Positions 18,624-29,495 of a stretch of DNA of 64,000 bases are shown one piece after another. The notes below the pieces were generated by a model. The model did no database searches. It saw only the letters and a list, made by a program, of their open reading frames with translations, and had not been told where the DNA came from. The stretch spans positions 1-64,000 of the forward strand of contig CANJLB010000001.1 in assembly GCA_947475065.1 (NCBI GenBank). Direction: 5' to 3'. This DNA comes from Opitutia bacterium. Lineage in GTDB: Bacteria > Verrucomicrobiota > Verrucomicrobiia > Opitutales > Opitutaceae. The position numbers and the translations under genes were made by a program. Position 1 is the stretch's first letter, and each line of letters opens with the position of its first letter.

Positions 18624-18995
18624 GTGTTCCGCACCTTTCTCAAAGCCAAAATCCACCGCGCCGCCCTCACGGCCGCCGACCCTGACTACGAGGGCTCGAT
18701 CACCATTGACCGCGCGGTGTGCCGCGCCGCCGGGCTGCTTGAATACGAGCAGGTGGATGTGCTCGACATCAACAATGGCGCGCGCTTCACGACCTACGTC
18801 ATCTACGGCGCGATCGGCGAGTTTCAGGTCAACGGCGCCGCCGCGCGCCTCGTGACGCCGGGCGACCTCATCATCGTGCTCGCCTATTGCCGGCTGGCCG
18901 AGGCCGAGCTCGCCGCCCATCGGGCCCGCCTCGTGCTCATGGGGCCGGGCAACGTCATCTCCGCTACGAAAGACCAGCCCATCGCCGCCCCTTAG
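18624..18995 (+). CDS. panD: Aspartate 1-decarboxylase proenzyme
   Basis: PanD makes beta-alanine from aspartate for pantothenate synthesis. The 123-residue proenzyme starts at a GTG (18624) and reads MFRTFLKAKIHRA, typical of the family. It contains the self-processing site YEGSITID with cleavage between G24 and S25, which generates the pyruvoyl group, and conserved YVIYGAIGEFQVNGAAARLV near 58-77. The 182 bases after coaB are GC-rich and hold a perfect ccggcgc/gcgccgg hairpin. panB, coaC, coaB and panD together make a pantothenate/CoA cluster; panC is not in this window. Confidence 0.94.
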   Translation: MFRTFLKAKIHRAALTAADPDYEGSITIDRAVCRAAGLLEYEQVDVLDINNGARFTTYVIYGAIGEFQVNGAAARLVTPGDLIIVLAYCRLAEAELAAHRARLVLMGPGNVISATKDQPIAAP

Positions 18996-19075
18996 GCATT
19001 TTCAGCAGTGTCTTAACCTGAAATTCCGATTTCAGATTTCTTAACCCCGAGGCACCCGGGGCCACGCTTACGTCT

Positions 19076-19867
19076 TCAGCGCACGGCTTTCCACACGGCG
19101 AGGCAGGAAGCGACCAGCGCAGGGAGATCGGCGAGCGGGATCTGGCTCTGGGCATCGCTGATGGCCTTGGCGGGATTCGGATGCGTTTCGATGAACAGGC
19201 CGTCGGCCCCGGCGGCCAGCGCGGCCTTGGCCAGCGGTGGCACGAACTCCCGCTGGCCACCGCTGGCGCCACCCGCCGCACCGGGGAGCTGCACGCTGTG
19301 CGTCGCGTCAAAGATTGTCGGGCACTGGTTGCCACGCATCAGGGCAAACGAACGCATGTCCACCACGAGGTTTTGGTAGCCAAAAGTCGTGCCACGCTCC
19401 GTCTGCCAGATTTCCTTCGCCCCACCCTCGCGGAGCTTGGCGACGACGAACGGCATCTCCTGCGGGGAGAGAAACTGGCCCTTTTTCACGTTGACGCAGC
19501 GGCCGGACGCGGCGGCGGCGAGGAGCAGATCGGTCTGGCGGCAGAGAAATGCCGGAATTTGCAGCACGTCGCACACGGCGGCGACGGCCGGCACCTGCGC
19601 GACCTCATGGATGTCGGTGAGAACGGGAAAACCGTAATCGTGTTTCACCATCGCCAGCAGCCGGAGGCCGTCCTCAAGACCAGGGCCACGCGCACCGCCA
19701 CGCGAGGTGCGGTTGGCCTTGTCATAGGAACCCTTGAAAATGATTCGCAGCTCGCGGTGCTTTTTCCCGAGCGCGACGAGTTTCTCCGCGACGGCACGGC
19801 AGACGCGCTCACTTTCCAGCGAGCACGGGCCGGCGATGAGGAGAAGTTTTTTCGGGATGAAGAGCAT
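19076..19867 (-). CDS. kdsA: 3-deoxy-8-phosphooctulonate synthase (KDO-8-phosphate synthase)
   Basis: KdsA condenses phosphoenolpyruvate with arabinose 5-phosphate to KDO-8-phosphate, the precursor of the LPS inner core. The 263-residue product shows [12 protein letters not shown] near 9-20, [20 protein letters not shown] near 44-63, [11 protein letters not shown] near 81-91, [13 protein letters not shown] near 101-113, and [11 protein letters not shown] near 124-134. A short glycine/alanine insertion (GAAGGASGG) sits near residue 200 where the metal-dependent and independent types differ. It is convergent with panD, whose gap (18996-19075) contains another small inverted repeat (tgaaat/atttca). 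Confidence 0.95.
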   Translation of the reverse strand: MLFIPKKLLLIAGPCSLESERVCRAVAEKLVALGKKHRELRIIFKGSYDKANRTSRGGARGPGLEDGLRLLAMVKHDYGFPVLTDIHEVAQVPAVAAVCDVLQIPAFLCRQTDLLLAAAASGRCVNVKKGQFLSPQEMPFVVAKLREGGAKEIWQTERGTTFGYQNLVVDMRSFALMRGNQCPTIFDATHSVQLPGAAGGASGGQREFVPPLAKAALAAGADGLFIETHPNPAKAISDAQSQIPLADLPALVASCLAVWKAVR

Positions 19868-19954
19868 GGCGTAACATGGAGGACCGCACCGGGCGTGCCG
19901 AGCCGAATTGTTGCGGGGCCGCGTGCGGATAAATCATCCTGACGGCCTACGGAT

Positions 19955-22900
19955 TTATGGCGCAGGGCTGACGGCCCACGTCATCCCATCGGGGGATGAG
20001 AGCAGAATGCTGGTGGGGCTGCCGGACGGATCGGGCGCAGGCAAACTCCCGACTGCCAGCCATTTAGCACCATCCCACATGACGGCCAGCAGATTGGCGG
20101 TGGTGACGGGCGTGGCGTAAATGAAATAAGGGGAGAGAGAGCGCAGGGACCAATTCAGCCCGTCAGACGATGTGGTAATCAGGCCTTGGTCGCCCACTGC
20201 AACGTACAGGCTGCCATTCCACGCCACATCGCGGGACTGAATCGGGGTGCCGCCGAGGGTGAAATTGCCTGGCACGGCAATCGGACTGATCGGAGCCGTG
20301 AGGCCGGCGGGGGTCCCAACAACGAGCGAAGTAGAACCGCCGAGGTGCGAGGGGGTAAAGCGCACGGTGCCAGAGGTCTCCACCCTGAGGGTAGATCCCA
20401 CCGGCAGCACGTCCACCGAGCCCGTTAAATCCAAAGTGCCAGAGAGCACAATCAAAGGGGTGCTCAAAGGAGCGCTAACGGTGCCAGCAAAAAAGCCCAA
20501 TGAGCTGCTCTCGGTGAGGTTGAGCAGAGTCGAACCAGAAATCGCCAAGGAAGACGAACCGGGTGAGATGACACCCAAGGAGCCCAAGGCACCGCCGGGA
20601 GACGTTGATGCGATCTGAACATTCGGGTTACGATTGAGCGCCAGCGTTCCCGAGACAGGTGCGACACTGGAAGTGAACGCACTCGCATTCAAAATCGCGC
20701 CAGAGACGACGGGGATGAAGCTTGGCGTCATGATGCGATTGAGTGTGGCGATCGCGTCCATGGAGCGCTCCACGCTGGTGGAAAAAAGAAAGCCCCCGGA
20801 GACCATGTATCCGTCCTGATCAAATTCCCCGCCCAAAGCCACCCCGTCTTCGCCCACCGTCGCCCGGATAAGACCGCTGGAACCAGTGGATGCCCAAAAG
20901 CTGTCCCCATCAGTTTCCAGCCAGGTCTTGGCGTCGGACGAAATGAAAAAGACATTCGTGTTGTTGAGGTCGGACCCCTCCAGCCCTGCGCGGTTGCCCA
21001 TAACCAGCCAGGCTGTGCCATCCCACATGACGTTGGCCAAATCGGTCGAGGTCTCTGTGCTGCCGGCGGTCCACTCGAGCCCGTCGGGCGAGGTGAAGAT
21101 CGCGTCGCCATCGCCCACGGCGACATACAGGCTGCCGTTCCATGTGAGATCCCACAACTGCCGCCCGCCCAAGCTGTAGATTTGCACGGCGGCAAAGGGT
21201 GGAGCGCTCTCCGTCGGAGCGTTGACCAACAAAAGCATGCCCTCGTCCGGCATAACCACATCAGGAGCCGCTGGCACCAGCGTACGGATGACGGGATCAT
21301 AAATCAGCCGCGCTCCGGGCAGAAATATTTCGCGCGTGAAACCGAGATCCCCATCGGACAGGAAATCCATGTCCGCCGCCACGGCGCTGAGCCGCGACAT
21401 CAGGGCGGTCGCTGGCAGCGTGGAGGTGGTTGGTGCCGGCATGACGGTTAACGTCCGACTGACCTTGCTCGCCGCAAGGTGGTTCCGGTCGCCGGGCACG
21501 CTGGCGGTGATCGTGGTCGTGCCTGCGCCGCCAATCATCAGCAAGCTGATCGTGGCCGTGTTGGTGAGGCCGATAACCACCGAACTGCCGCTCACGGTTG
21601 CCACGGCGGGGTTGGAGCTGCTGTAGCTCGGCATCAGGCCGGAGTTGGCGCTCGCCGTCAGTGTGAAGAAGCCGTCGTTGGTGCGCTTGACCGGCAGGGG
21701 GTCGAAGGTAATTTTTTGCGCGGCCTTGGCGATGACGAGAATGGCGGACTTCGTGCCGGTGCGCTGGGCGTCGTCAATGGTCGAGGCCACCGTGTAGCTG
21801 CCGGCATCGGTCGGCGGCATCGTGGTCGGCGGCATCCCGCTGCCGGCGTAGGTAATGCTCACGGTCAGCCCGGCAGGCGAGGTGTTCGCTGTCACCGCAC
21901 GCAGATCGCCGTTGAAGGTCTGCGCCAGACCGGAAAGTGTGATCGTGGCGGGAGCCTTGGCGATGACCAGGGAGCCGCTGGCGCTGCCGGAGTGAGTTGG
22001 CGCGGTCACAGTGGCGACAACGGGGTAGGTGCCGGGGTTCGTCGGCACGGTCACACTGCCGTCGTAGCTGAGACTGACAGCCAGGCCGGCGGGGTTGGTT
22101 TTGACGGTGACCGCGCGCGGCGTGCCGTTAAAAACCTGCGTCAGGCCCGAGAGCGTCACCGCAGCCGGGGTTTTGCTGACGGTGAGCGTCGCCGCGCTGC
22201 TGCTGGCGGTGCCGAGGGCGTTCGTCACCACGACGCGGAAACGGTCGCCGGTCATCGCCACGCCAGTCTTCGCCACCGACAGGGTGGCGGTGGTTGCGCC
22301 GGTGATGCCAGCACCGTTGGTGAGCCTGACGAAGGCGTCACTGCCCGCCGCCGCCCGCTGCCATTCGAAGGTGAACTGGGCGGTGCCGCTGGCGGACACG
22401 GTGAAGGCAGCCGACTGGCCTGCCGACACTCTTTGGTTCGCTGGCTGCGTGCCAATGACCGGCGCAGTGTTGACCTTCAGCAGGGCGGCGCTGGAGGTCA
22501 CGGTGCCAAGGAGATTGGTCGCGACGGCAGTGTAGCTGGCGGAATCACCCGCCTGCGCGCTCGCAAACGTGAGAACTGAGGTGACGGAGCGCTGCAGGCC
22601 GTTGGACTGCGTGAGGCTTGTGTTCGTCACCTGGCCGCCCGTGACCACAACTCCATTCTTGCGCCATTCAAAGGACGGCGCGAAGTTGCCGCTGACGGTG
22701 GCCGTGGCCGCAAAGCTAACCGTCTGCCCGATATTTGCGGTACGGCTGGCCGGCGAGGTGGCGATCGCCGGGGCGGTGTTGACCGTGAGCACCGCGCTCG
22801 CGCTTGCGCTGCCGGGAGCATTGGTCGCCACAACGGTATAAGTGCCGGAGGACCCGCCCGACACCTTGGAAAGCGTAAGCGTCGCATCAGTCGCGCCAGT

Positions 22901-23158
22901 GATGGCTGTGCCGTTTTTCTTCCACTGCAACTTGGGCGCGGGATTGCCGGTGACGTGCGCACTGAAACTGACGGTCTGGCCGGCAGACACGCTCAGATCA
23001 GCCGGCGGGCTGGCGATGACCGGGGCGCTGCGCGGGGCCGCCGATGCCGCCCGGACCGGCGAAGGGCCGACTCCCATCCAGATCACGGCCAAGCCGGCGA
23101 GCAGGTTGCCAGCTGCACGCCATGCGTTCAGGATCGGCCGAGAAAAGTGGGTTTCCAT
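19955..23158 (-). CDS. Large secreted Ig-like / MBG-repeat protein with BNR-like segments
   Basis: This 1067-residue protein has an N-terminal signal region (LAGLAVIWMGVGPSPVRA, about 20-37). About three Ig-like domains follow, roughly 40-330, each with PxxxxVxAGQTVSFS starts and SASAVLTV ends. Two MBG-type repeats come next (VTLSGLTQVFNGTPRAVTV and ITLSGLAQTFNGDLRAVTA, about 335-470), then a further beta domain. The C-terminal half has repeats of the form WNGSLYVAVGD and SPDGLEW, resembling BNR/exo-alpha-sialidase-like propeller motifs. Such proteins are usually secreted or surface-attached and bind polymers; no catalytic motif was recognised. No PEP-CTERM or other sorting tail is visible at the C-terminus. 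Confidence 0.8.
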   Translation of the reverse strand: METHFSRPILNAWRAAGNLLAGLAVIWMGVGPSPVRAASAAPRSAPVIASPPADLSVSAGQTVSFSAHVTGNPAPKLQWKKNGTAITGATDATLTLSKVSGGSSGTYTVVATNAPGSASASAVLTVNTAPAIATSPASRTANIGQTVSFAATATVSGNFAPSFEWRKNGVVVTGGQVTNTSLTQSNGLQRSVTSVLTFASAQAGDSASYTAVATNLLGTVTSSAALLKVNTAPVIGTQPANQRVSAGQSAAFTVSASGTAQFTFEWQRAAAGSDAFVRLTNGAGITGATTATLSVAKTGVAMTGDRFRVVVTNALGTASSSAATLTVSKTPAAVTLSGLTQVFNGTPRAVTVKTNPAGLAVSLSYDGSVTVPTNPGTYPVVATVTAPTHSGSASGSLVIAKAPATITLSGLAQTFNGDLRAVTANTSPAGLTVSITYAGSGMPPTTMPPTDAGSYTVASTIDDAQRTGTKSAILVIAKAAQKITFDPLPVKRTNDGFFTLTASANSGLMPSYSSSNPAVATVSGSSVVIGLTNTATISLLMIGGAGTTTITASVPGDRNHLAASKVSRTLTVMPAPTTSTLPATALMSRLSAVAADMDFLSDGDLGFTREIFLPGARLIYDPVIRTLVPAAPDVVMPDEGMLLLVNAPTESAPPFAAVQIYSLGGRQLWDLTWNGSLYVAVGDGDAIFTSPDGLEWTAGSTETSTDLANVMWDGTAWLVMGNRAGLEGSDLNNTNVFFISSDAKTWLETDGDSFWASTGSSGLIRATVGEDGVALGGEFDQDGYMVSGGFLFSTSVERSMDAIATLNRIMTPSFIPVVSGAILNASAFTSSVAPVSGTLALNRNPNVQIASTSPGGALGSLGVISPGSSSLAISGSTLLNLTESSSLGFFAGTVSAPLSTPLIVLSGTLDLTGSVDVLPVGSTLRVETSGTVRFTPSHLGGSTSLVVGTPAGLTAPISPIAVPGNFTLGGTPIQSRDVAWNGSLYVAVGDQGLITTSSDGLNWSLRSLSPYFIYATPVTTANLLAVMWDGAKWLAVGSLPAPDPSGSPTSILLSSPDGMTWAVSPAP

Positions 23159-23228
23159 GCTTGGGGCGCCTGAAGCTGAACTCCCCCTGCACTCCAGTCA
23201 ACGGCAATCCGGCACTGGGTCTTTTTGA

Positions 23229-23738
23229 CTACCCCGGGGGGAGATGTTTGTGAAAAACCGCAATCAGTGCTTCTGCGATAAAGGCCATCGCCACAGGCAT
23301 AATGATCTGAAGCCACCAAGCCCTTCTGATAAAAAGATAACCCCTCCCATTCATCCTAGGAAAGAGAGAAACTGCCGTGATAAAAAGCCATGCCGTATAG
23401 AGTGGGTTGCGAATTTTATCTGCGGAACCATCATCAAGAATGATAACATGGAAAGAGAGACTTGCCATTACGGTGGCGGTGATTGCCGTGTAGAGCCAAG
23501 CGCGTGGTGAAGCTTTCATGGGGAATCTTATGCGGCTTTCGCGTCCTGCTTGAAACGGCGCATGGACATGCACATGGTCACGGTGCGTTCTGAAACAAAC
23601 CCACGCGGTCCAACAAATAAGAGCTACACCCCAAAACACGCCGAGCCACACGCCTTGAATGAAAAGCCCTGGCACGACCATCAGTAATATGATGGCGATG
23701 GTCTGCTTCGGCGTGGCACGGTAGTATTTCGTTTCCAT
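23229..23738 (-). CDS. Hypothetical four-helix membrane protein
   Basis: I do not recognise this 169-residue protein. Hydrophobic segments are visible at about 11-28 (TIAIILLMVVPGLFIQG), 29-48, 80-101 (AWLYTAITATVMASLSFHVI), 113-125 and 140-160 (WWLQIIMPVAMAFIAEALIA). A histidine-rich loop, HRDHVHVHAP, follows the second helix and might bind metal. Its DNA is clearly AT-richer than the neighbours, hinting at later acquisition. It lies 130 bases downstream of pyrG on the same strand, but that gap makes an operon doubtful. Confidence 0.65.
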   Translation of the reverse strand: METKYYRATPKQTIAIILLMVVPGLFIQGVWLGVFWGVALICWTAWVCFRTHRDHVHVHAPFQAGRESRIRFPMKASPRAWLYTAITATVMASLSFHVIILDDGSADKIRNPLYTAWLFITAVSLFPRMNGRGYLFIRRAWWLQIIMPVAMAFIAEALIAVFHKHLPPG

Positions 23739-23868
23739 GGCCTAGCTGACTTGCGTTCGTCAGTCTAGCCCTTCCTTAAAATTCAAACTGTACCACTACC
23801 GCCAAACCGGTGATAATTATGCGCACCGGATGAGGCTGGTTCGCCGTCAACCGGCGGCTCCCGCCTGG

Positions 23869-26728
<2,860 letters not shown>

Positions 26729-26768
26729 CCGGAGGAAGCCACCCATGATCCGGGCCGGGGACAGCGCG

Positions 26769-26957
26769 TCACCGCTTGCGCGATGGGTCATCGTCATCTG
26801 CAAGCTGGTTTTTTTTCCGCTTCTGCACGGCCTGCCGCAGGAGGTATTCGACCTGTCCGTTGACGCTGCGCAGCTCGTCCGCCGCCCAGCCTTCGAGATC
26901 GCGCCAGAGCTCGGGTGCGATGCGGAGCAGGAAACTTTTGCGTTCTTCGGCGGGCAT
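26769..26957 (-). CDS. Arc-like ribbon-helix-helix DNA-binding protein
   Basis: This 62-residue protein, [18 protein letters not shown] followed by [21 protein letters not shown], has the ribbon-helix-helix layout: a beta strand (KSFLLRI) then two helices, with the NGQxEYLL pattern of Arc-type repressors. The basic tail (QKRKKNQ) fits DNA contact. Start ATG 26957 is preferred; the upstream open frame adds only a proline-rich run. It is the third gene behind the SPFH and DUF1737 genes. It is the natural candidate to bind the GATATCT repeats in their promoter, since RHH proteins bind tandem repeats cooperatively. That pairing is inferred. Confidence 0.8.
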   Translation of the reverse strand: MPAEERKSFLLRIAPELWRDLEGWAADELRSVNGQVEYLLRQAVQKRKKNQLADDDDPSRKR

Positions 26958-26991
26958 GGCGGCGCGGCGCGGGGGCGGGGGCGGGGGCGGA

Positions 26992-27174
26992 TCAGCGACG
27001 CTTGACCATGGCTTGGTAAATGCCGTACGCGGGGGGACCAAAGGCTACGCCGCCCTGCGGCTCCCACCCTAGCGCGATATGCCGGTTGACCTCCTCGGTG
27101 AGTTGGGCGCACATGGCCTGGTAGTCGGTGCCGAAGATGCCTTTGTTTTTCACCGCGATAATTTTGTATTCCAT
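26992..27174 (-). CDS. DUF1737 domain protein
   Basis: This 60-residue protein begins [10 protein letters not shown] and contains [20 protein letters not shown] and a C-terminal YQAMVKR, the DUF1737 pattern (a short domain of unknown role, with strand-helix-strand character and an invariant GW.P.GG). It sits 30 bases after the SPFH gene and 34 bases before the RHH gene, on the same strand, so the three form one transcription unit. Confidence 0.8.
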   Translation of the reverse strand: MEYKIIAVKNKGIFGTDYQAMCAQLTEEVNRHIALGWEPQGGVAFGPPAYGIYQAMVKRR

Positions 27175-27204
27175 GGGAAAAGAAGATGAGGGCTTGGGAC
27201 TGGG

Positions 27205-28104
27205 TTAATTGTGCAGCGTGCCGGTGTTGACGACGGGATGCACCTCGGACTCGCCGCAGAGCACGACGAGGAGGTTGGAGACCATCGCGGCCTTCCGCTC
27301 CTCGTCGAGGTGCACCACTTTCTTGGCGGACAGCTCATTCAGCGCCATCTCCACCATGCTCACCGCCCCATGGACGATCTTCGTCCGCGCCGCGATCACG
27401 GCCTCGGCCTGCTGGCGGCGGAGCATAGCCTGCGCTATCTCCGGGGCGTAGGCGAGGTGTGTGAGCCGTGCTTCGTCCACCTCGACGCCGGCCTTGGCCA
27501 GCCGCTCCTGCAGCTCGCGGGTGAGCGCGGCCGACACCCCGTCACTGCCACCCCGCAGGGTGATCTCGTTTGGTTCGCCGTCGTCGTAGGCGTAGCTGCT
27601 GGCGACATGGCGGACGGCGGACTCGCTCTGGATCCGGACGTAGTTCTCATAGCTGTCCACGTCGAACACCGCCTGCGTGGTGTCGCGCACACGCCAGACG
27701 ACGACGGCGGTGATCTCGATCGGGTTGCCGCGCTGGTCGTTCACCTTGAGCTTGTCGCCGTTGAGATTGCGGGCGCGCAGGGAGATCTTGAGTTTCTTGT
27801 TGAAGGGGTTGGTGAAAAAGAAACCGCTGTCCCGCACGGTGCCCTTGTAGGCACCGAACAGGATCAGCACAGCGGCCTCGTTCGGCTGAAGTGTGAAAAA
27901 GCCTCCGGACATCGCGATCGCGGTGACCAATGTGCCGATGCCGGCCAAAACCATCGCAACGTTCTGGCCGCGCGCGGCGGTCACGATGAGCCAAACGGCC
28001 ATGCCGTAGAGCGCGATGATAAGGAGGAGGAAAAGCCAGCCGCTGGCAGCGCGGGCGGGGCGTTCTTGGTTCTGCGAGTGGGGGGTCGGGACGGTGGTTT
28101 TCAT
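27205..28104 (-). CDS. SPFH/Band-7 domain membrane protein
   Basis: This 299-residue protein has two membrane helices near the N-terminus (about 23-44 and 48-68) and then an SPFH domain (about 75-250): LQPNEAAVLILFGAYKGTVR, NPIEITAVVVWRVRDTTQAV, and the oligomerisation region ELQERLAKAGVEVDEARLTH. SPFH proteins form large membrane-bound cages or rings that organise membrane microdomains or chaperone partners. The ATG at 28104 is the only start consistent with the helices. It heads a three-gene operon with a DUF1737 gene and an RHH regulator; its promoter holds a periodic operator at 28123-28151. Confidence 0.9.
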   Translation of the reverse strand: MKTTVPTPHSQNQERPARAASGWLFLLLIIALYGMAVWLIVTAARGQNVAMVLAGIGTLVTAIAMSGGFFTLQPNEAAVLILFGAYKGTVRDSGFFFTNPFNKKLKISLRARNLNGDKLKVNDQRGNPIEITAVVVWRVRDTTQAVFDVDSYENYVRIQSESAVRHVASSYAYDDGEPNEITLRGGSDGVSAALTRELQERLAKAGVEVDEARLTHLAYAPEIAQAMLRRQQAEAVIAARTKIVHGAVSMVEMALNELSAKKVVHLDEERKAAMVSNLLVVLCGESEVHPVVNTGTLHN

Positions 28105-28122
28105 GGGTGGAAAAGCAAGATG

Positions 28123-28157
28123 GATATCTATATGATATCTCTTAGATATCTCGTCAA
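28123..28157 (-). promoter_or_regulatory. Promoter with three GATATCT repeats at 11-bp spacing
   Basis: GATATCT occurs at 28123-28129, 28134-28140 and 28145-28151, exactly 11 bases apart, so all three face the same side of the helix. Each core GATATC is itself a palindrome. On the minus strand a TTGACG (28157-28152) gives a -35 candidate and the repeats cover the spacer, -10 and start region of the SPFH operon. The stretch is AT-rich in a GC-rich genome. This is the arrangement expected for cooperative binding by a ribbon-helix-helix repressor, one of which is the operon's last gene. Confidence 0.75.
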
Positions 28158-28236
28158 GCGCTTTTTGAAATTTTCGGCCCCCACGTTCCAATTCCCCGCT
28201 TGCGCCGCCTGCCGGCGCAGACACCCTGTCGGCTTC

Positions 28237-28620
28237 ATGCAGTCCAAACCTCAGGTGCTCGCCTGGCTCACCTGCGACGCCGTCCATCTCGATCCGTCCA
28301 CCGGCAAGCACACGATCCTCGGCGTGTTCTCCAACATCCGGGCGCGGCAGTTTCCCGTCACCCACCCGCATATGGTCTGGTTTCTCACGCTCAGCGACGT
28401 GCCCGCCGGCGAGCACAAGCTGCGCCTCTCGATGGGCCTCGATCCGGCGCATGCCCAGCAGCTCATCGAGCGCCCCTTCCAGTCGCAAAGCCCGATCCAG
28501 CGCATCAACCTCATCAATGAAATCCGCAACCTCACCTTCCCCGAGGCCGGTGACTATGCGATCATCGTTGAGGTGGACGACGAGCCGCTGCTGGTGACGA
28601 GCATCGGGGTTGGGAGCTGA
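28237..28620 (+). CDS. DUF6941-like conserved protein
   Basis: This 127-residue protein starts at ATG 28237 (MQSKPQVLAWLTCDAVHLDP) and reads GKHTILGVFSNIRARQFP, then PHMVWFLTLSDVPAGEHKL, then FPEAGDYAIIVEVDDEPL. I recognise the pattern as the DUF6941 type (a small beta-sandwich-like protein of unknown function, often found singly in diverse bacteria). It is divergent from the SPFH operon, and the GATATCT array lies in their shared region. The frame is open much further upstream, but that is antisense to the SPFH gene and is not used. Confidence 0.75.
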   Translation: MQSKPQVLAWLTCDAVHLDPSTGKHTILGVFSNIRARQFPVTHPHMVWFLTLSDVPAGEHKLRLSMGLDPAHAQQLIERPFQSQSPIQRINLINEIRNLTFPEAGDYAIIVEVDDEPLLVTSIGVGS

Positions 28621-28685
28621 CAATTTCTTATCGGTTATGGCTTATCGCTCTTGGGGCTGTTACAGAAATGGTGCCCGTCGCCCGC

Positions 28686-29492
28686 ATGGTTCGATGTCGC
28701 TCCCTCTGCGCTTGAAATAAGCCGATCAGCGTCAACCTGTAACCATTGCCCATTTCTCCCCCTCGTGCCAACCGCCTTGTCAGATTTCGCCACCGATGGC
28801 GTCGAGATCTTTGAGTCGGTGCTTGCGCCGGATGACGTGGCCGCGCTCGTCCGGCTGCTTCCCGAAAATGTCGCCGGCCTGCGAAACCTCCTGGATCAAA
28901 TCCCCGCTGTGCGAACGCTGGCCGAAAGTCCTCCACTGCACACCCTGTTGGCGAAGCTGGGCAGCCTCGGGGCCAGGCCGGTGCGTGCCGTGTTTTTCGA
29001 CAAAAATCAGGCGCACAATTGGAAAGTCCCGTGGCATCAGGACCTCACCATCGCTGTGCGTGTCCGCCATGAGACGACGGGCTTCGGGCCTTGGTCGGTC
29101 AAGGATGGCGTGCCCCACGTCCAGCCGCCAGTCGCGCTGCTCGCCCGCATGGTCACGCTCCGCCTCCACCTCGATGACTGCGACGCCGAAAACGGCGCGC
29201 TGCGCGTGCGGCCCGGCTCTCATTTGCAAGGTCGCATCGCGGCCGCCGACTTGCTGCAATGGAACAAGGCGGGGGAAATCACCTGTGCCGTGCGAGCGGG
29301 CGGGGTCGTGGCCCTGCGCCCCCTCCTGCTGCACGCCTCCTCGCCAGCTCGGATACCACGCCACCGGCGCGTCATCCACCTTGAGTATTCGCCCGACCTT
29401 CTCCCGCCTCCGTTGGAATGGTTCGATGCGCCCCCTCTGCGCTTGAAATAGCCCAAGAAGCGTCAACCAATAGCCCCTAACCCATTTCCCTT
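28686..29492. repeat. About 75-bp direct repeat flanking the PhyH-type gene
   Basis: Copy A (28686-28760) and copy B (29418-29492) share atggttcgatg, then ccctctgcgcttgaaata, then agcgtcaacc, and end in catttc before a start codon. Copy B is the last codons of the PhyH gene plus the gap to the PfkB gene. Copy A is the equivalent region before the PhyH gene. The simplest reading is that an earlier gene with the same 3' end once stood upstream and only its tail remains. Confidence 0.6.
28765..29451 (+). CDS. Phytanoyl-CoA dioxygenase (PhyH)-type Fe(II)/2-oxoglutarate oxygenase
   Basis: The 228-residue product has a double-stranded beta-helix oxygenase pattern. WKVPWHQDLTIAVR supplies the H-x-D iron ligands, LHLDDCDAENGALRVRPGSH is the family core strand pair, and LLLHASSPA provides the distal histidine. 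Substrates in this family range from fatty acyl-CoA to amino acids and antibiotics, so the target is not predictable. The GTG at 28765 (VPTALSDFATDGVEIFES) is chosen. The frame is open to ATG 28651, but the extra 38 codons come from a copied 3' end of a similar gene (see the direct repeat). It is followed after 44 bases by the PfkB kinase, a probable operon partner. Confidence 0.82.
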   Translation: MPTALSDFATDGVEIFESVLAPDDVAALVRLLPENVAGLRNLLDQIPAVRTLAESPPLHTLLAKLGSLGARPVRAVFFDKNQAHNWKVPWHQDLTIAVRVRHETTGFGPWSVKDGVPHVQPPVALLARMVTLRLHLDDCDAENGALRVRPGSHLQGRIAAADLLQWNKAGEITCAVRAGGVVALRPLLLHASSPARIPRHRRVIHLEYSPDLLPPPLEWFDAPPLRLK

Positions 29493-29495
29493 CCC

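Noticed and set aside
27211-28236. Upstream extension of the DUF6941 frame (open from 27211)
   Set aside because: The first 342 codons are antisense to the SPFH gene. Family sequence begins at ATG 28237.
28651-28764. N-terminal extension of the PhyH-type protein from ATG 28651
   Set aside because: The extra codons derive from the repeated 3' end and have no family match; GTG 28765 opens the conserved sequence.
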